Made by a program: the position numbers and the translations under genes
Shown here: positions 20,134 through 27,576 of the stretch, in pieces
Layout: every line of letters begins with the position of its first letter
Numbering within the stretch: the first letter of the stretch is position 1
Notes under the pieces: generated by a model
Told to the model about the DNA's origin: nothing
The model's input: only the letters and a program-made list of their open reading frames with translations
Databases searched by the model: none
Assembly (NCBI RefSeq): GCF_008711525.1
Contig: NZ_VXKS01000004.1
Location: forward strand, 96,314 to 160,313
Direction of reading: 5' to 3'
From: Cysteiniphilum sp. JM-1
GTDB lineage: Bacteria; Pseudomonadota; Gammaproteobacteria; Francisellales; Francisellaceae
Length of the DNA: 64,000 nucleotides

Positions 20134-20592
20134 ATGATTATTTATATCGATGCCGATGCGTGCCCTAAAGCAGTCAAAGAAGTGCTTTATAAGGCAGCGC
20201 ACCAACGCAAAGTTATGTGTATTTTTGTTGCCAACCAACCACTTACACACCCGCCATCGCCTTTTATCAAAATGCGCTGTGTCGATAAAGGCTTTGATGT
20301 TGCCGATAATTATATTGCTAACAAGGTTGAAACGTGTGACTTGGTGATTACCGCGGATATTCCACTGGCAAAAGAGGTTGCTGATCGTGATGCCGTGGTG
20401 ATTACACCGCATGGCAAGCAATATACCAAGGCAAATATTTCGCAAACTTATGCCATGCGTAATTTTTTCACTGAACTACGAGATGCCGGATTAGTTGAGA
20501 CAAAAACCAAGGCGTTCTCAAATAGCAATATCAATGCCTTTGCCAATGCTTTGGATCAGCTATTGACTAAACGCGGGTTTATCAAGCAATGA
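20134..20592 (+). CDS. DUF188 (YaiI/YqxD) family protein
   Basis: This 152-aa protein begins MIIYIDADACPKAVKE, the hallmark of the UPF0178/DUF188 family, with further conserved DLVITADIPLAKEV and TPHGKQYTKANI segments. The fold resembles PIN/NYN-type nucleases, with acidic residues (D6, D8 and the Asp of TADIPLA) clustered as in a metal site. No activity is firmly established for the family. It starts two bases after hisS and its stop overlaps the ATG of the next gene (ATGA), so the three genes are cotranscribed. Confidence 0.88.
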   Translation: MIIYIDADACPKAVKEVLYKAAHQRKVMCIFVANQPLTHPPSPFIKMRCVDKGFDVADNYIANKVETCDLVITADIPLAKEVADRDAVVITPHGKQYTKANISQTYAMRNFFTELRDAGLVETKTKAFSNSNINAFANALDQLLTKRGFIKQ

Positions 20593-20912
20593 ATTTATAC
20601 GATATCCCTAAGCATGCTGAGCATGAATTGTTTGATATTATTCATGCAGTCAAAAATGCACAAAATCTCAAGATTGAACGGATTGTTTCCTACGGACAAA
20701 TAACACCTAAAGACAAACCTTATATTCAAACACAAGATGAACTGGTATTTGTTTTGCAAGGTGAGGCGACACTGTTGATGGATGGTACAATCCACACACT
20801 CACTGCAGGCGAGAGCTTATTGATTCCTAGCAACACCATGCATTGGGTGACTTACACATCGCCTTCCCCTGCCACGATTTGGCTTGCGATTCACTTTGAT
20901 ACAGTCATTTAA
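20589..20912 (+). CDS. Small cupin-domain protein
   Basis: The product is a 107-aa single cupin barrel. Cupin motif 1 is degenerate (about residues 45-65: DELVFVLQGEATLLMDG) and motif 2 is near the end (GESLLIPSNTMHWV), leaving one clear metal-type His (His79-80 region) and an additional Glu. It is probably a sugar/phosphate-binding or regulatory cupin like those annotated as phosphoribosylaminoimidazole-unrelated YhhW/ManC-type small cupins, but no substrate can be read. Its ATG overlaps the DUF188 stop, so expression is coupled to hisS-DUF188. The gene is followed by a hairpin repeat and the promoter of the helicase. Confidence 0.75.
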   Translation: MNLYDIPKHAEHELFDIIHAVKNAQNLKIERIVSYGQITPKDKPYIQTQDELVFVLQGEATLLMDGTIHTLTAGESLLIPSNTMHWVTYTSPSPATIWLAIHFDTVI

Positions 20913-20926
20913 CCCAAAATGCATCA

Positions 20927-20978
20927 TATCCTGCGCGTAATCGAAGGATATAATACTTCGTTTATCGTAACAAAGTAT
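20927..20978. repeat. Two tandem small hairpins, diverged members of the 13-nt-loop repeat family
   Basis: TATCCT (20927-20932) pairs with AGGATA (20945-20950) around a 12-nt loop GCGCGTAATCGA. This loop resembles the GAGCGTAAGTCGA loop of the copies at 31.4 kb and 55.5 kb, minus one base. Immediately downstream ATACTT (20953-20958) pairs with AAGTAT (20973-20978). No T-run follows either, so they are poor intrinsic terminators. Confidence 0.45.
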
Positions 20979-20998
20979 CGTTATTGCCAAAAACTTGT

Positions 20999-21028
20999 TT
21001 GTCTTAGTACTTTTGCCTCAGGTATACT
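20999..21028 (+). promoter_or_regulatory. Candidate sigma70 promoter of the SNF2 helicase gene
   Basis: TTGTCT (20999-21004) and TATACT (21023-21028) are 18 bases apart. The -10 ends 31 bases before the helicase ATG. It suggests the helicase has its own transcript and is not read only from hisS. Confidence 0.45.
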
Positions 21029-21059
21029 GATGCAATTTATTTTCTTTTGACAAAAATTT

Positions 21060-24000
21060 ATGAGCTTATCTTCAAGCATCTTACCTAAAAGCATTACCGA
21101 GGACTTTACCAAGGCGACCATTTCGCGTGCACATGCCTATTGCAATCAATACTCGATCAAATCATTGCAAGCAACATCCGATGATGGCATTAATTTTGTC
21201 ATTAAGAGCGAGGTTTTTGGCTCTGGCAAAGAATCCTACTCCCAAAGCATTTTTGTCGATGTGAACTCACGAGCAAAAACACTCTTAAGCGTACTTGATG
21301 CTGAGTGTTCATGCCCTGTAGGCTACTTTTGCAAGCATATTTATGCCGTATTATTTATGTTTAATAAATCACTCGCTGAGCGTTTAACAGAATTCAATGC
21401 ATACACTCCAATTGCAGCGACAAAATCTGTCAGCGCTCAACCGACAAAAAAAGCGAAAATCCCCGCATCTCATTTTGACAAAGCCGCCTTTGAGCGCCAA
21501 TTTAATGACAATATACGCCTTGAGAAAAGCACACTATTATCCCAAGGCAAAGCACCTTCTAACTTGGTGATTGCCTATCAACTCGTCGCTTTTAAAGAAG
21601 GGCAGCAGCTTTCTTATAGGATAGAGGCAAGCTATGTGCGCATTCTAAAAAGTGGTGATGGCTATGGCAAACCACAAAGCGCCAACCTTACCAATATCGT
21701 TGCCGGTTATGCTAAATACCCAGACTGTGCCGACATCAAAGACCTTGAGATTTTTAAATACCTACAAGCACAAATCAATCGTTATGCGATACATTTACCG
21801 AGCTTAACAGGAGAGTACGGCGCGCAATTTTTAAAACTGCTTATTGCAACTGAACGTTTTTTTGTTGGCGACATCGTCATGGGCAAACATTGCACCTTAG
21901 CACCAGATGTCAAGCTTGATATTGATTGGAGTGAAGTCAACGGCACATTTCGCTTTAATGCGCAAATCAATAGCAAAACAAACACCAAAATCATACCGAC
22001 AACACCTGCTTTTTACATTGATGGCAACAAAATGGGGCAGATCGTCAGTGACATTCCTGGCAATCAATTAGCACTTCTTAATACGCTTAAAGATATCTCA
22101 AAAGATGATATGTCATTTGTTCGTCACACCATTGAGAAATCGACACTTGGCAAGCAAATAAAATTCCCAAGCAAAGTCAAAAAGCTTAAAACTGAAAAAA
22201 TCACGCCAAAAGCAATTGCCCATTTTAGCAAAGGATCATCAGTAAACTGGCCACATTATGGCTTCTTTGCTGATGTTAGCTTTGAATATGACGGCACACG
22301 CTTTGAGCCACATGAAAGTGGGACACACATTATTGAGCATAATGGTCGCTTGATTGAAAAAGACATAAAATTTGAAAAAGCTAAGCTTGAAACCTTAGGA
22401 GGATTTGGCTTTGTAAAATCAAGACGTGCTTACTTTGGCTATGGCAATCAAGCACACAAGCCATTTGGTGAAAGTTATATTTTAAACAGCAATCCTTATA
22501 TTGAACCAGAAGAGCAATGGGAAGGCTTCTATGTTGAAGATCTTGAGGACTTCAAACTTTTAGGCTGGCAGGTTGAGTTTGATGATGACTTTGCACATCA
22601 CTATATTGTTGCTGATGATATCGACATTGGCATCGAAGAAGGTGCGCAAAATGATTGGTTTAATGTACATCTGAGCGTTAATCACAACGGCAACACCATC
22701 GATCTACAGCCGCTGATTATGCAATATCTACAAAAAGGGCTTAACAAAGAAGAGCACGACCTTGTTGCCATTGTTGATAAGAATCACCGTTTGAAAATTG
22801 ATTACAGTATTATTGAGCCGGTTATTAATTCATTGTTTGAATTAAATGATGAGCGTGGCGGCACACTAAAACTCTCAAAATACCAAATCGGTGCGCTGAT
22901 GAGCCTTGAGGAGCAACTAGGCAAAAGTGGCGCGATTGATTATAGTAAAGCCAATGCTTTAAAGCGCTTTGTTGACTCACTGAAAGACACAACAAAATTA
23001 CCACTACTAGATACACCAAAAGAAGTACAGGCAACTTTACGCGACTATCAGCGCTATGGCGTAAGCTGGATGGATTTCTTATCCAAACATGAAATGGGTG
23101 GTTTGTTAGCCGATGATATGGGACTTGGCAAAACCCTGCAAACGCTCACTTGGCTTCAGTTACAACACGATACTGATAAAGATTTTGGTACAAGCCTTAT
23201 CATCGCGCCCACCTCGGTTGTCGGCAATTGGATTAGAGAAGCTGAGAAATTCACACCTAAGCTCACAATTTTGCTATTGCATGGCTCTGAACGTGCCGAG
23301 CATTATAATAACTTGCTTAACTACGATATCGTCGTCACAAGCTATCCACTTATTTTAAAAGACGAAGAAATTCATCGCCAAAATACCTATAGCGCACTGA
23401 TTTTGGATGAGGCGCAAACGATTAAAAATGCTAAGACAAAGCAAGCGCAAAGCATTTTCACCCTTTCAGCTAAACATCGCTTTTGTTTAACAGGCACGCC
23501 ACTTGAGAATCACCTCGGTGAATTATGGTCGCAATTCAACTTCTTAATGCCTGGTTTCTTGGGCAATGATAGCCAGTTTCGTAAACACTTTAAAAATCCA
23601 ATTGAAAAACATCAAGACAGCGATCGTTTAAAAATACTGAAAAGTCGCATTGCACCCTTTATGCTTCGACGCACCAAAGCGCTAGTTGCTAAAGATTTGC
23701 CTGAAAAGACTGAGTCGATTGAAATTATTGAGCTGCCAAATACGCAAAAGCAACTATATGAAAGTGTGCGCATGACAATGGAGAAAAAAGTACGTGAGCT
23801 CTTGAAAAAACAAGGGCTTGCCAAGAGCCATATCCATATTCTTGATGCACTCTTAAAGCTACGTCAATCATGTTGTCATCCGCAATTGGTTAAGCTAGAG
23901 AGCGCCAAAAAAGTCCATGAATCGGCTAAGCTTGATTATTTACTAGAAATGCTGACCGAACTTGCTGCTGAAAAACGTAAAGTACTGGTGTTCTCACAAT

Positions 24001-24437
24001 TTGTCGAAATGCTTGATTTAATTGCACTTGAACTTGGCAAACATAAGATCCAATATGTACAGTTAACCGGACAAACTAAAAATCGCCAGAAACTGATTGA
24101 TGACTTTAGTGAAAACCCTGATATCACGGTTTTCTTAATCAGCCTAAAAGCCGGCGGCACGGGCTTAAATCTTGTTGCCGCTGATACGGTTATCCACTTT
24201 GATCCATGGTGGAATCCAGCCGTTGAAGCCCAAGCCACGGATCGAGCCTATCGTATTGGTCAAGATAAACCCGTCACAGTTTATAAACTCATTGCCAAAG
24301 ACAGTGTTGAAGAAAAAATCTTAAAACTTCAGCAGAAAAAAGCGGATCTTGCCAGTGGGCTTTACAACAAAGATGGACAAGCTGATTTCAAACTCAGTGA
24401 AAATGATCTATTGAATTTATTTGAACCGATTGTTTAA
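21060..24437 (+). CDS. SWIM zinc-finger SNF2-family helicase/ATPase
   Basis: This is a large (1125 aa) cytosolic DNA-dependent ATPase. Residues about 80-95 hold a SWIM zinc finger (C83, C85, C91, H93 in CSCPVGYFCKH). The middle (about 130-640) matches the bacterial SNF2-associated region. From about 660 the SNF2 motor follows, with LLADDMGLGKTLQ (Walker A), LDEAQTIKNAK (a DEAQ box in place of DEAH), CLTGTPLENHLGELWS and MLRRTKALV. The second RecA lobe has VLVFSQFVEMLD, SLKAGGTGLNLVAADTV, PWWNPAVEAQATDRAYRIGQ. Such proteins remodel protein-DNA complexes and are common housekeeping genes of unknown exact task. There are no defence genes next to it, so I do not assign an antiphage role. Confidence 0.9.
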   Translation: MSLSSSILPKSITEDFTKATISRAHAYCNQYSIKSLQATSDDGINFVIKSEVFGSGKESYSQSIFVDVNSRAKTLLSVLDAECSCPVGYFCKHIYAVLFMFNKSLAERLTEFNAYTPIAATKSVSAQPTKKAKIPASHFDKAAFERQFNDNIRLEKSTLLSQGKAPSNLVIAYQLVAFKEGQQLSYRIEASYVRILKSGDGYGKPQSANLTNIVAGYAKYPDCADIKDLEIFKYLQAQINRYAIHLPSLTGEYGAQFLKLLIATERFFVGDIVMGKHCTLAPDVKLDIDWSEVNGTFRFNAQINSKTNTKIIPTTPAFYIDGNKMGQIVSDIPGNQLALLNTLKDISKDDMSFVRHTIEKSTLGKQIKFPSKVKKLKTEKITPKAIAHFSKGSSVNWPHYGFFADVSFEYDGTRFEPHESGTHIIEHNGRLIEKDIKFEKAKLETLGGFGFVKSRRAYFGYGNQAHKPFGESYILNSNPYIEPEEQWEGFYVEDLEDFKLLGWQVEFDDDFAHHYIVADDIDIGIEEGAQNDWFNVHLSVNHNGNTIDLQPLIMQYLQKGLNKEEHDLVAIVDKNHRLKIDYSIIEPVINSLFELNDERGGTLKLSKYQIGALMSLEEQLGKSGAIDYSKANALKRFVDSLKDTTKLPLLDTPKEVQATLRDYQRYGVSWMDFLSKHEMGGLLADDMGLGKTLQTLTWLQLQHDTDKDFGTSLIIAPTSVVGNWIREAEKFTPKLTILLLHGSERAEHYNNLLNYDIVVTSYPLILKDEEIHRQNTYSALILDEAQTIKNAKTKQAQSIFTLSAKHRFCLTGTPLENHLGELWSQFNFLMPGFLGNDSQFRKHFKNPIEKHQDSDRLKILKSRIAPFMLRRTKALVAKDLPEKTESIEIIELPNTQKQLYESVRMTMEKKVRELLKKQGLAKSHIHILDALLKLRQSCCHPQLVKLESAKKVHESAKLDYLLEMLTELAAEKRKVLVFSQFVEMLDLIALELGKHKIQYVQLTGQTKNRQKLIDDFSENPDITVFLISLKAGGTGLNLVAADTVIHFDPWWNPAVEAQATDRAYRIGQDKPVTVYKLIAKDSVEEKILKLQQKKADLASGLYNKDGQADFKLSENDLLNLFEPIV

Positions 24438-24502
24438 GATAAGACTATTTACTTTGAGTGAACTCCGTTAAATATAGAAGTTTAGCTGCCGTTGATAACA
24501 AC

Positions 24503-24904
24503 TTAAATAAGCTTTAGCACGCTCGAAATAAGGTCATCCTTTTGATGTGCCACATACGCTTGGCTTTCGCTTTTACCCCACACTACATCTGGCCAACAAA
24601 AATCATCTTTTTTGCGCCCGATTACGTGAATGTGCATCTGTGAGACGACATTGCCAATTGTCGCAACATTGACTTTATCAACGTGTAAATTCTCTTTGAG
24701 AAAACGGGATAATGTATTTATCAAGGCATTGAGTCTTAGCTGCATCTCCAGATCAAGCTCAAACCATTCAATGACGGACACTTTAGGTACGATGAGAAAC
24801 CACGTTACTAGCGCGTTGTTTGATAATCGTAACTGAACATCGCCAAGATCTTTGATGAGGCTACTGGAATCAGCTAAACGTTTATCGAGCACAAAAGCTG
24901 TCAT
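24503..24904 (-). CDS. HIT-family nucleotide hydrolase/transferase, QxHxH variant
   Basis: This 133-aa protein is of the histidine-triad superfamily, which hydrolyses or transfers nucleotides such as AMP-lysine or diadenosine polyphosphates. The triad region reads Q89-M-H91-I-H93-V-I, so the first His of the usual HxHxH is replaced by Gln while the catalytic middle His is kept. Subfamilies with this Gln are known in proteobacteria. The ATG lies inside the last 23 bases of kdsB, so the two are translationally coupled. It is the last gene of a five-gene operon. It converges with the helicase across 65 bp with no obvious terminator. Confidence 0.82.
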   Translation of the reverse strand: MTAFVLDKRLADSSSLIKDLGDVQLRLSNNALVTWFLIVPKVSVIEWFELDLEMQLRLNALINTLSRFLKENLHVDKVNVATIGNVVSQMHIHVIGRKKDDFCWPDVVWGKSESQAYVAHQKDDLISSVLKLI

Positions 24905-25646
24905 ACATCTTCCTTACTTTGTCTAAGTCAGCTTGTGTGTCAATCCCAGGAGGCGTTGACGCCTTAGCTTCAGCAATTGCAATTTTTTGATTATGCCATA
25001 ACACACGTAATTGCTCTAAAGACTCAATTTGCTCTAACGGACTTTTCTCCATCTGTGCATACACCTTTAGAAACCCTGCGCGATAAGCATATAAGCCAAT
25101 ATGACGATAATGATCTCCCATCTTAATCTCACCTTGGTCAAACACACCACGCTGCCATGGAATCGGCGCTCTTGAGAAATACAAAGCATATTGCTCACGA
25201 TTAAAGACGACTTTTACGCAATTTGGATCATGCACTTCACTTTCATCAGTTATGCGCTCACACAAGGTTGCTATTACTGCTTGCGATCTATCCACCAACA
25301 AATCAGCAGCTTGAATCACATTTTCCATCGGAATTAATGGCTCATCCCCTTGAATGTTAACAACGATATCCTCATCAGCAATTGCTAATTTCTGCACGGC
25401 TTCAGCTAAGCGATCAGTGCCTGATTGATGATCTACTGCCGTCATGCATACTGTCGCACCAAAACCATGTGCTATGGTTTGAATTTCCTCACTATCCGTC
25501 GCAATCACCACTTGCTCAAAGCCACATTGTAATGCACGCTCATAAACATGCTCAATAATGGGTTTGCCTGCCAAATCAAGTAATAACTTATTGGCAAGGC
25601 GACTGGATTGCAAACGCGCTGGAATAATAATATGGCGCTTACTCAT
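24882..25646 (-). CDS. kdsB: 3-deoxy-manno-octulosonate cytidylyltransferase (CMP-Kdo synthetase)
   Basis: KdsB activates Kdo with CTP for the lipopolysaccharide inner core. The 254-aa product from the ATG at 25646 has IIIPARLQSSRLANKLL (nucleotide binding), VVIATDSEEI, VNIQGDEPLIP (metal-binding Asp) and YFSRAPIPW, then HIGLYAYR. The chosen ATG overlaps the Trm112-like stop (ATGAGTAA); an in-frame ATG at 25664 would overlap more and adds non-family residues. The ycaR-kdsB order is the same as in E. coli. KdsD for Kdo precursor synthesis is at 34.5 kb. Confidence 0.96.
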   Translation of the reverse strand: MSKRHIIIPARLQSSRLANKLLLDLAGKPIIEHVYERALQCGFEQVVIATDSEEIQTIAHGFGATVCMTAVDHQSGTDRLAEAVQKLAIADEDIVVNIQGDEPLIPMENVIQAADLLVDRSQAVIATLCERITDESEVHDPNCVKVVFNREQYALYFSRAPIPWQRGVFDQGEIKMGDHYRHIGLYAYRAGFLKVYAQMEKSPLEQIESLEQLRVLWHNQKIAIAEAKASTPPGIDTQADLDKVRKMYDSFCAR

Positions 25647-25827
25647 AGTGTTTGACTTCTTCAAGCGTTAGCTTCTTGGCTTCTTCCAATAGCATACGCG
25701 GCACGCCATCAATAATGGGGTATGCCAATTTATCCGCTTTACACACAAGCATCTTGTTTTGTTTGTCATATATCAATGATGATTGACACTCAGGACACAC
25801 CAAAATACTTAATAAACCTTGATCCAT
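25639..25827 (-). CDS. Trm112/YcaR-family small zinc-ribbon protein
   Basis: The product is a 62-aa protein with the pattern LLSILVCPECQSSL, then LVCKADKLAYPIIDGVPRML, characteristic of UPF0434/Trm112-like proteins (E. coli YcaR). Only CxxC plus one further Cys are present. Trm112 in eukaryotes activates methyltransferases; the bacterial role is unproven, and the conserved link to kdsB suggests a lipopolysaccharide-related or regulatory role. AAGGCG precedes the ATG. It is located between the TusA-like gene and kdsB, with an 8-base overlap to kdsB. Confidence 0.9.
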   Translation of the reverse strand: MDQGLLSILVCPECQSSLIYDKQNKMLVCKADKLAYPIIDGVPRMLLEEAKKLTLEEVKHYE

Positions 25828-25830
25828 TTG

Positions 25831-26055
25831 TTACGCCTTAATCACAAAAATAAATTCATTATCTATTTCAAGTTGCTCTAAGATAGCATAGCCATTGATC
25901 TTACACCAAGCAGGAATATCATGCTTGACACCCGGATCGGTACAAGTCACTTTTAACTGCTCACCGGCGGTCATCTTTTTTAATGCATTTTGTGTTTTAA
26001 TCACAGGCATTGGACATAATAAACGACGCAGATCTAGCTCAACATTAACTTCCAT
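25831..26055 (-). CDS. TusA/SirA-family sulfur-carrier protein
   Basis: This 74-aa protein begins MEVNVELDLRRLLCPMPVIK. The CPxP motif (Cys14, Pro15, Met16, Pro17) holds the cysteine that carries persulfide in TusA-type proteins. The rest fits the two-layer fold (GEQLKVTCTDPGVKHDIPAWCK). The ATG overlaps the stop of the PP-loop ATPase gene (TGATG), which couples their translation. The pair therefore probably works together: carrier and sulfur-inserting enzyme. It could be TusA itself, but a paralogue dedicated to the neighbouring ATPase is equally possible. Confidence 0.88.
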   Translation of the reverse strand: MEVNVELDLRRLLCPMPVIKTQNALKKMTAGEQLKVTCTDPGVKHDIPAWCKINGYAILEQLEIDNEFIFVIKA

Positions 26056-27131
26056 CAGACATACCACGCTTGTTGTACTTCATCAACGGTAAAAGGCTTC
26101 ACCGTATGCTCGCGTGCAACACCATCAGGATAAGCAAAACGCACAGTCACTTTTTCAGCCTCTCTACCTTGTGAAAAACGCGCAATAATTCTGGCGACAA
26201 ACGCTTCATCTTGAGTGTCAAAATTGCCATCAATCAATGTAAGTGGTCCACCATGACTTTCAACGGTGATATGTGGAAATTGTCGCTTATAACCATTTAG
26301 AAAATTATTTTCACCTTCTTCGCGTGCAATAATCAATTTAAACTCAGGTTTAGGACGCAAGTGGCGACCAACTTTCAACAACATAATGTCATCAAAATCA
26401 TAATCACGCTTGTCATTGCGACCTTTCCACAAATCAACCAACTTATCCGAGTATTGCTTATCGGTTAAAAAGCAGCACCCACCTGCAGGTGTTGCATAAT
26501 CAACAAAACCATATGAACTGGCTAGTTCAAATTGTGGCGTGCGATTGCGTCCGTGAAAACCAAATAGTTTCTCACGATCAACCCAACCTTCGCGCTCAGG
26601 CTTGGTTTCAGGTAGATTTTTAGCGCATAATGGACGCAATAATAAATCATCAATACCTGATTGCTTTTGAATAACTGGCATGGTGTCTTTACGTTGCGAC
26701 ATCGGACGCTGACCAATGACCTCACCAGTAATAATGAAATCAAAACCATTTTCAAGCGCCCATTCTTTGGCTTTTTTAACCATAAAGATCTTACAATCCA
26801 AACACGGATTCATATTTGCACCATAGCCATACTTTGGATTTAAGAGCACATCTTTGTACTCTTCAATCACATCGATAATATGCAGTTTAATCCCAAGTTG
26901 CTCAGCAACCCATAAGGCATTATTGCGCTTTTCTTTGCTTTGATCTTTCTTACGAATGGCATGCGTATGTCCTTCGACACAAAACCCGGTGAAGAAGTTA
27001 ATCCCTTCAACATGAATGCCTTGATCTGCAATCACCTTGGTTGCCAACATAGAATCTAAACCACCGGAAATAAGCGAAACCGCCTTATATTGCTTAGGTT
27101 TTTCTGAATGAGAATTATGTAATGATGTCAT
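26055..27131 (-). CDS. PP-loop ATPase, probable tRNA thiolation-type enzyme
   Basis: The 358-aa protein has a PP-loop at residues 22-27 (SGGLDS) that adenylates a substrate carbonyl, as in MnmA, ThiI and TtuA. C110 and C113 form a CxxC in NPCLDCKIFM, and AGGCC (C219, C220) provides a second cysteine pair. These may bind a cluster or take up sulfur. The C-terminal part (about 255-358) is rich in beta segments and resembles the RNA-binding NFACT-R-like domain often annotated in this family. It is commonly labelled tRNA methylaminomethyl-2-thiouridylate methyltransferase, but it is not MnmA by sequence. The TusA-like gene is coupled directly downstream. The exact nucleoside or substrate is unknown. 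Confidence 0.8.
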   Translation of the reverse strand: MTSLHNSHSEKPKQYKAVSLISGGLDSMLATKVIADQGIHVEGINFFTGFCVEGHTHAIRKKDQSKEKRNNALWVAEQLGIKLHIIDVIEEYKDVLLNPKYGYGANMNPCLDCKIFMVKKAKEWALENGFDFIITGEVIGQRPMSQRKDTMPVIQKQSGIDDLLLRPLCAKNLPETKPEREGWVDREKLFGFHGRNRTPQFELASSYGFVDYATPAGGCCFLTDKQYSDKLVDLWKGRNDKRDYDFDDIMLLKVGRHLRPKPEFKLIIAREEGENNFLNGYKRQFPHITVESHGGPLTLIDGNFDTQDEAFVARIIARFSQGREAEKVTVRFAYPDGVAREHTVKPFTVDEVQQAWYV

Positions 27132-27237
27132 TTATTCTTTTGTGTCTACTTTAAAATTTGCGCACATTGTACGCGCTATAGACAATTTTTTCATTATTCA
27201 AATGAAACTTTCTATAACTTTCTGTCGAAGTATTTGT

Positions 27238-27576
27238 TTAAAAAGCTGCCTGAACCCACTGGATCTCATCTCCTGTGATACCGATGACATCAAAACGGCA
27301 TTCGGCATGTTGGTAATGTCGATGTTGCTGCAGAAAAACTTGCGCTGTTTTACGCACTTTAATCTGTTTAGATTTGGTCACCATCTCGAGTGCCGAGCCA
27401 AACTGTGCTGATTTTCGTGCCTTAACCTCAACAAATATCAATACATCAGCAATTTGACCAATTAGATCGATCTCACCTAATGGCGTCAGAAAATTCTTAG
27501 CAATTAAGCTAAAACCTTGGGTCTCTAGAAACACTAAGGCTTTATTTTCCGCCTCACCACCAATGGCTCGGCTCAT
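27238..27576 (-). CDS. YraN/UPF0102 endonuclease-fold protein
   Basis: The product has 112 aa with the restriction-endonuclease-like core of UPF0102: GEAENKALVFLE, then GEIDLIG and VFVEVKARKS (the E/D-ExK metal site). YraN is conserved in bacteria; its biochemical task is not settled, with suggested links to recombination or Holliday-junction DNA. The start codon immediately follows the prlC stop (TAGATG), so it is the second gene of a prlC-yraN operon. In E. coli yraN follows yraM/lpoA, so the linkage here is different. Confidence 0.9.
   Translation of the reverse strand: MSRAIGGEAENKALVFLETQGFSLIAKNFLTPLGEIDLIGQIADVLIFVEVKARKSAQFGSALEMVTKSKQIKVRKTAQVFLQQHRHYQHAECRFDVIGITGDEIQWVQAAF

Noticed and set aside
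21060..24437. SNF2 helicase as part of a defence island
   Set aside because: Neighbours are hisS, a cupin and a KdsB/HIT operon; no methyltransferase, PLD nuclease or other defence gene is nearby, and the SWIM-SNF2 layout is a common housekeeping one.
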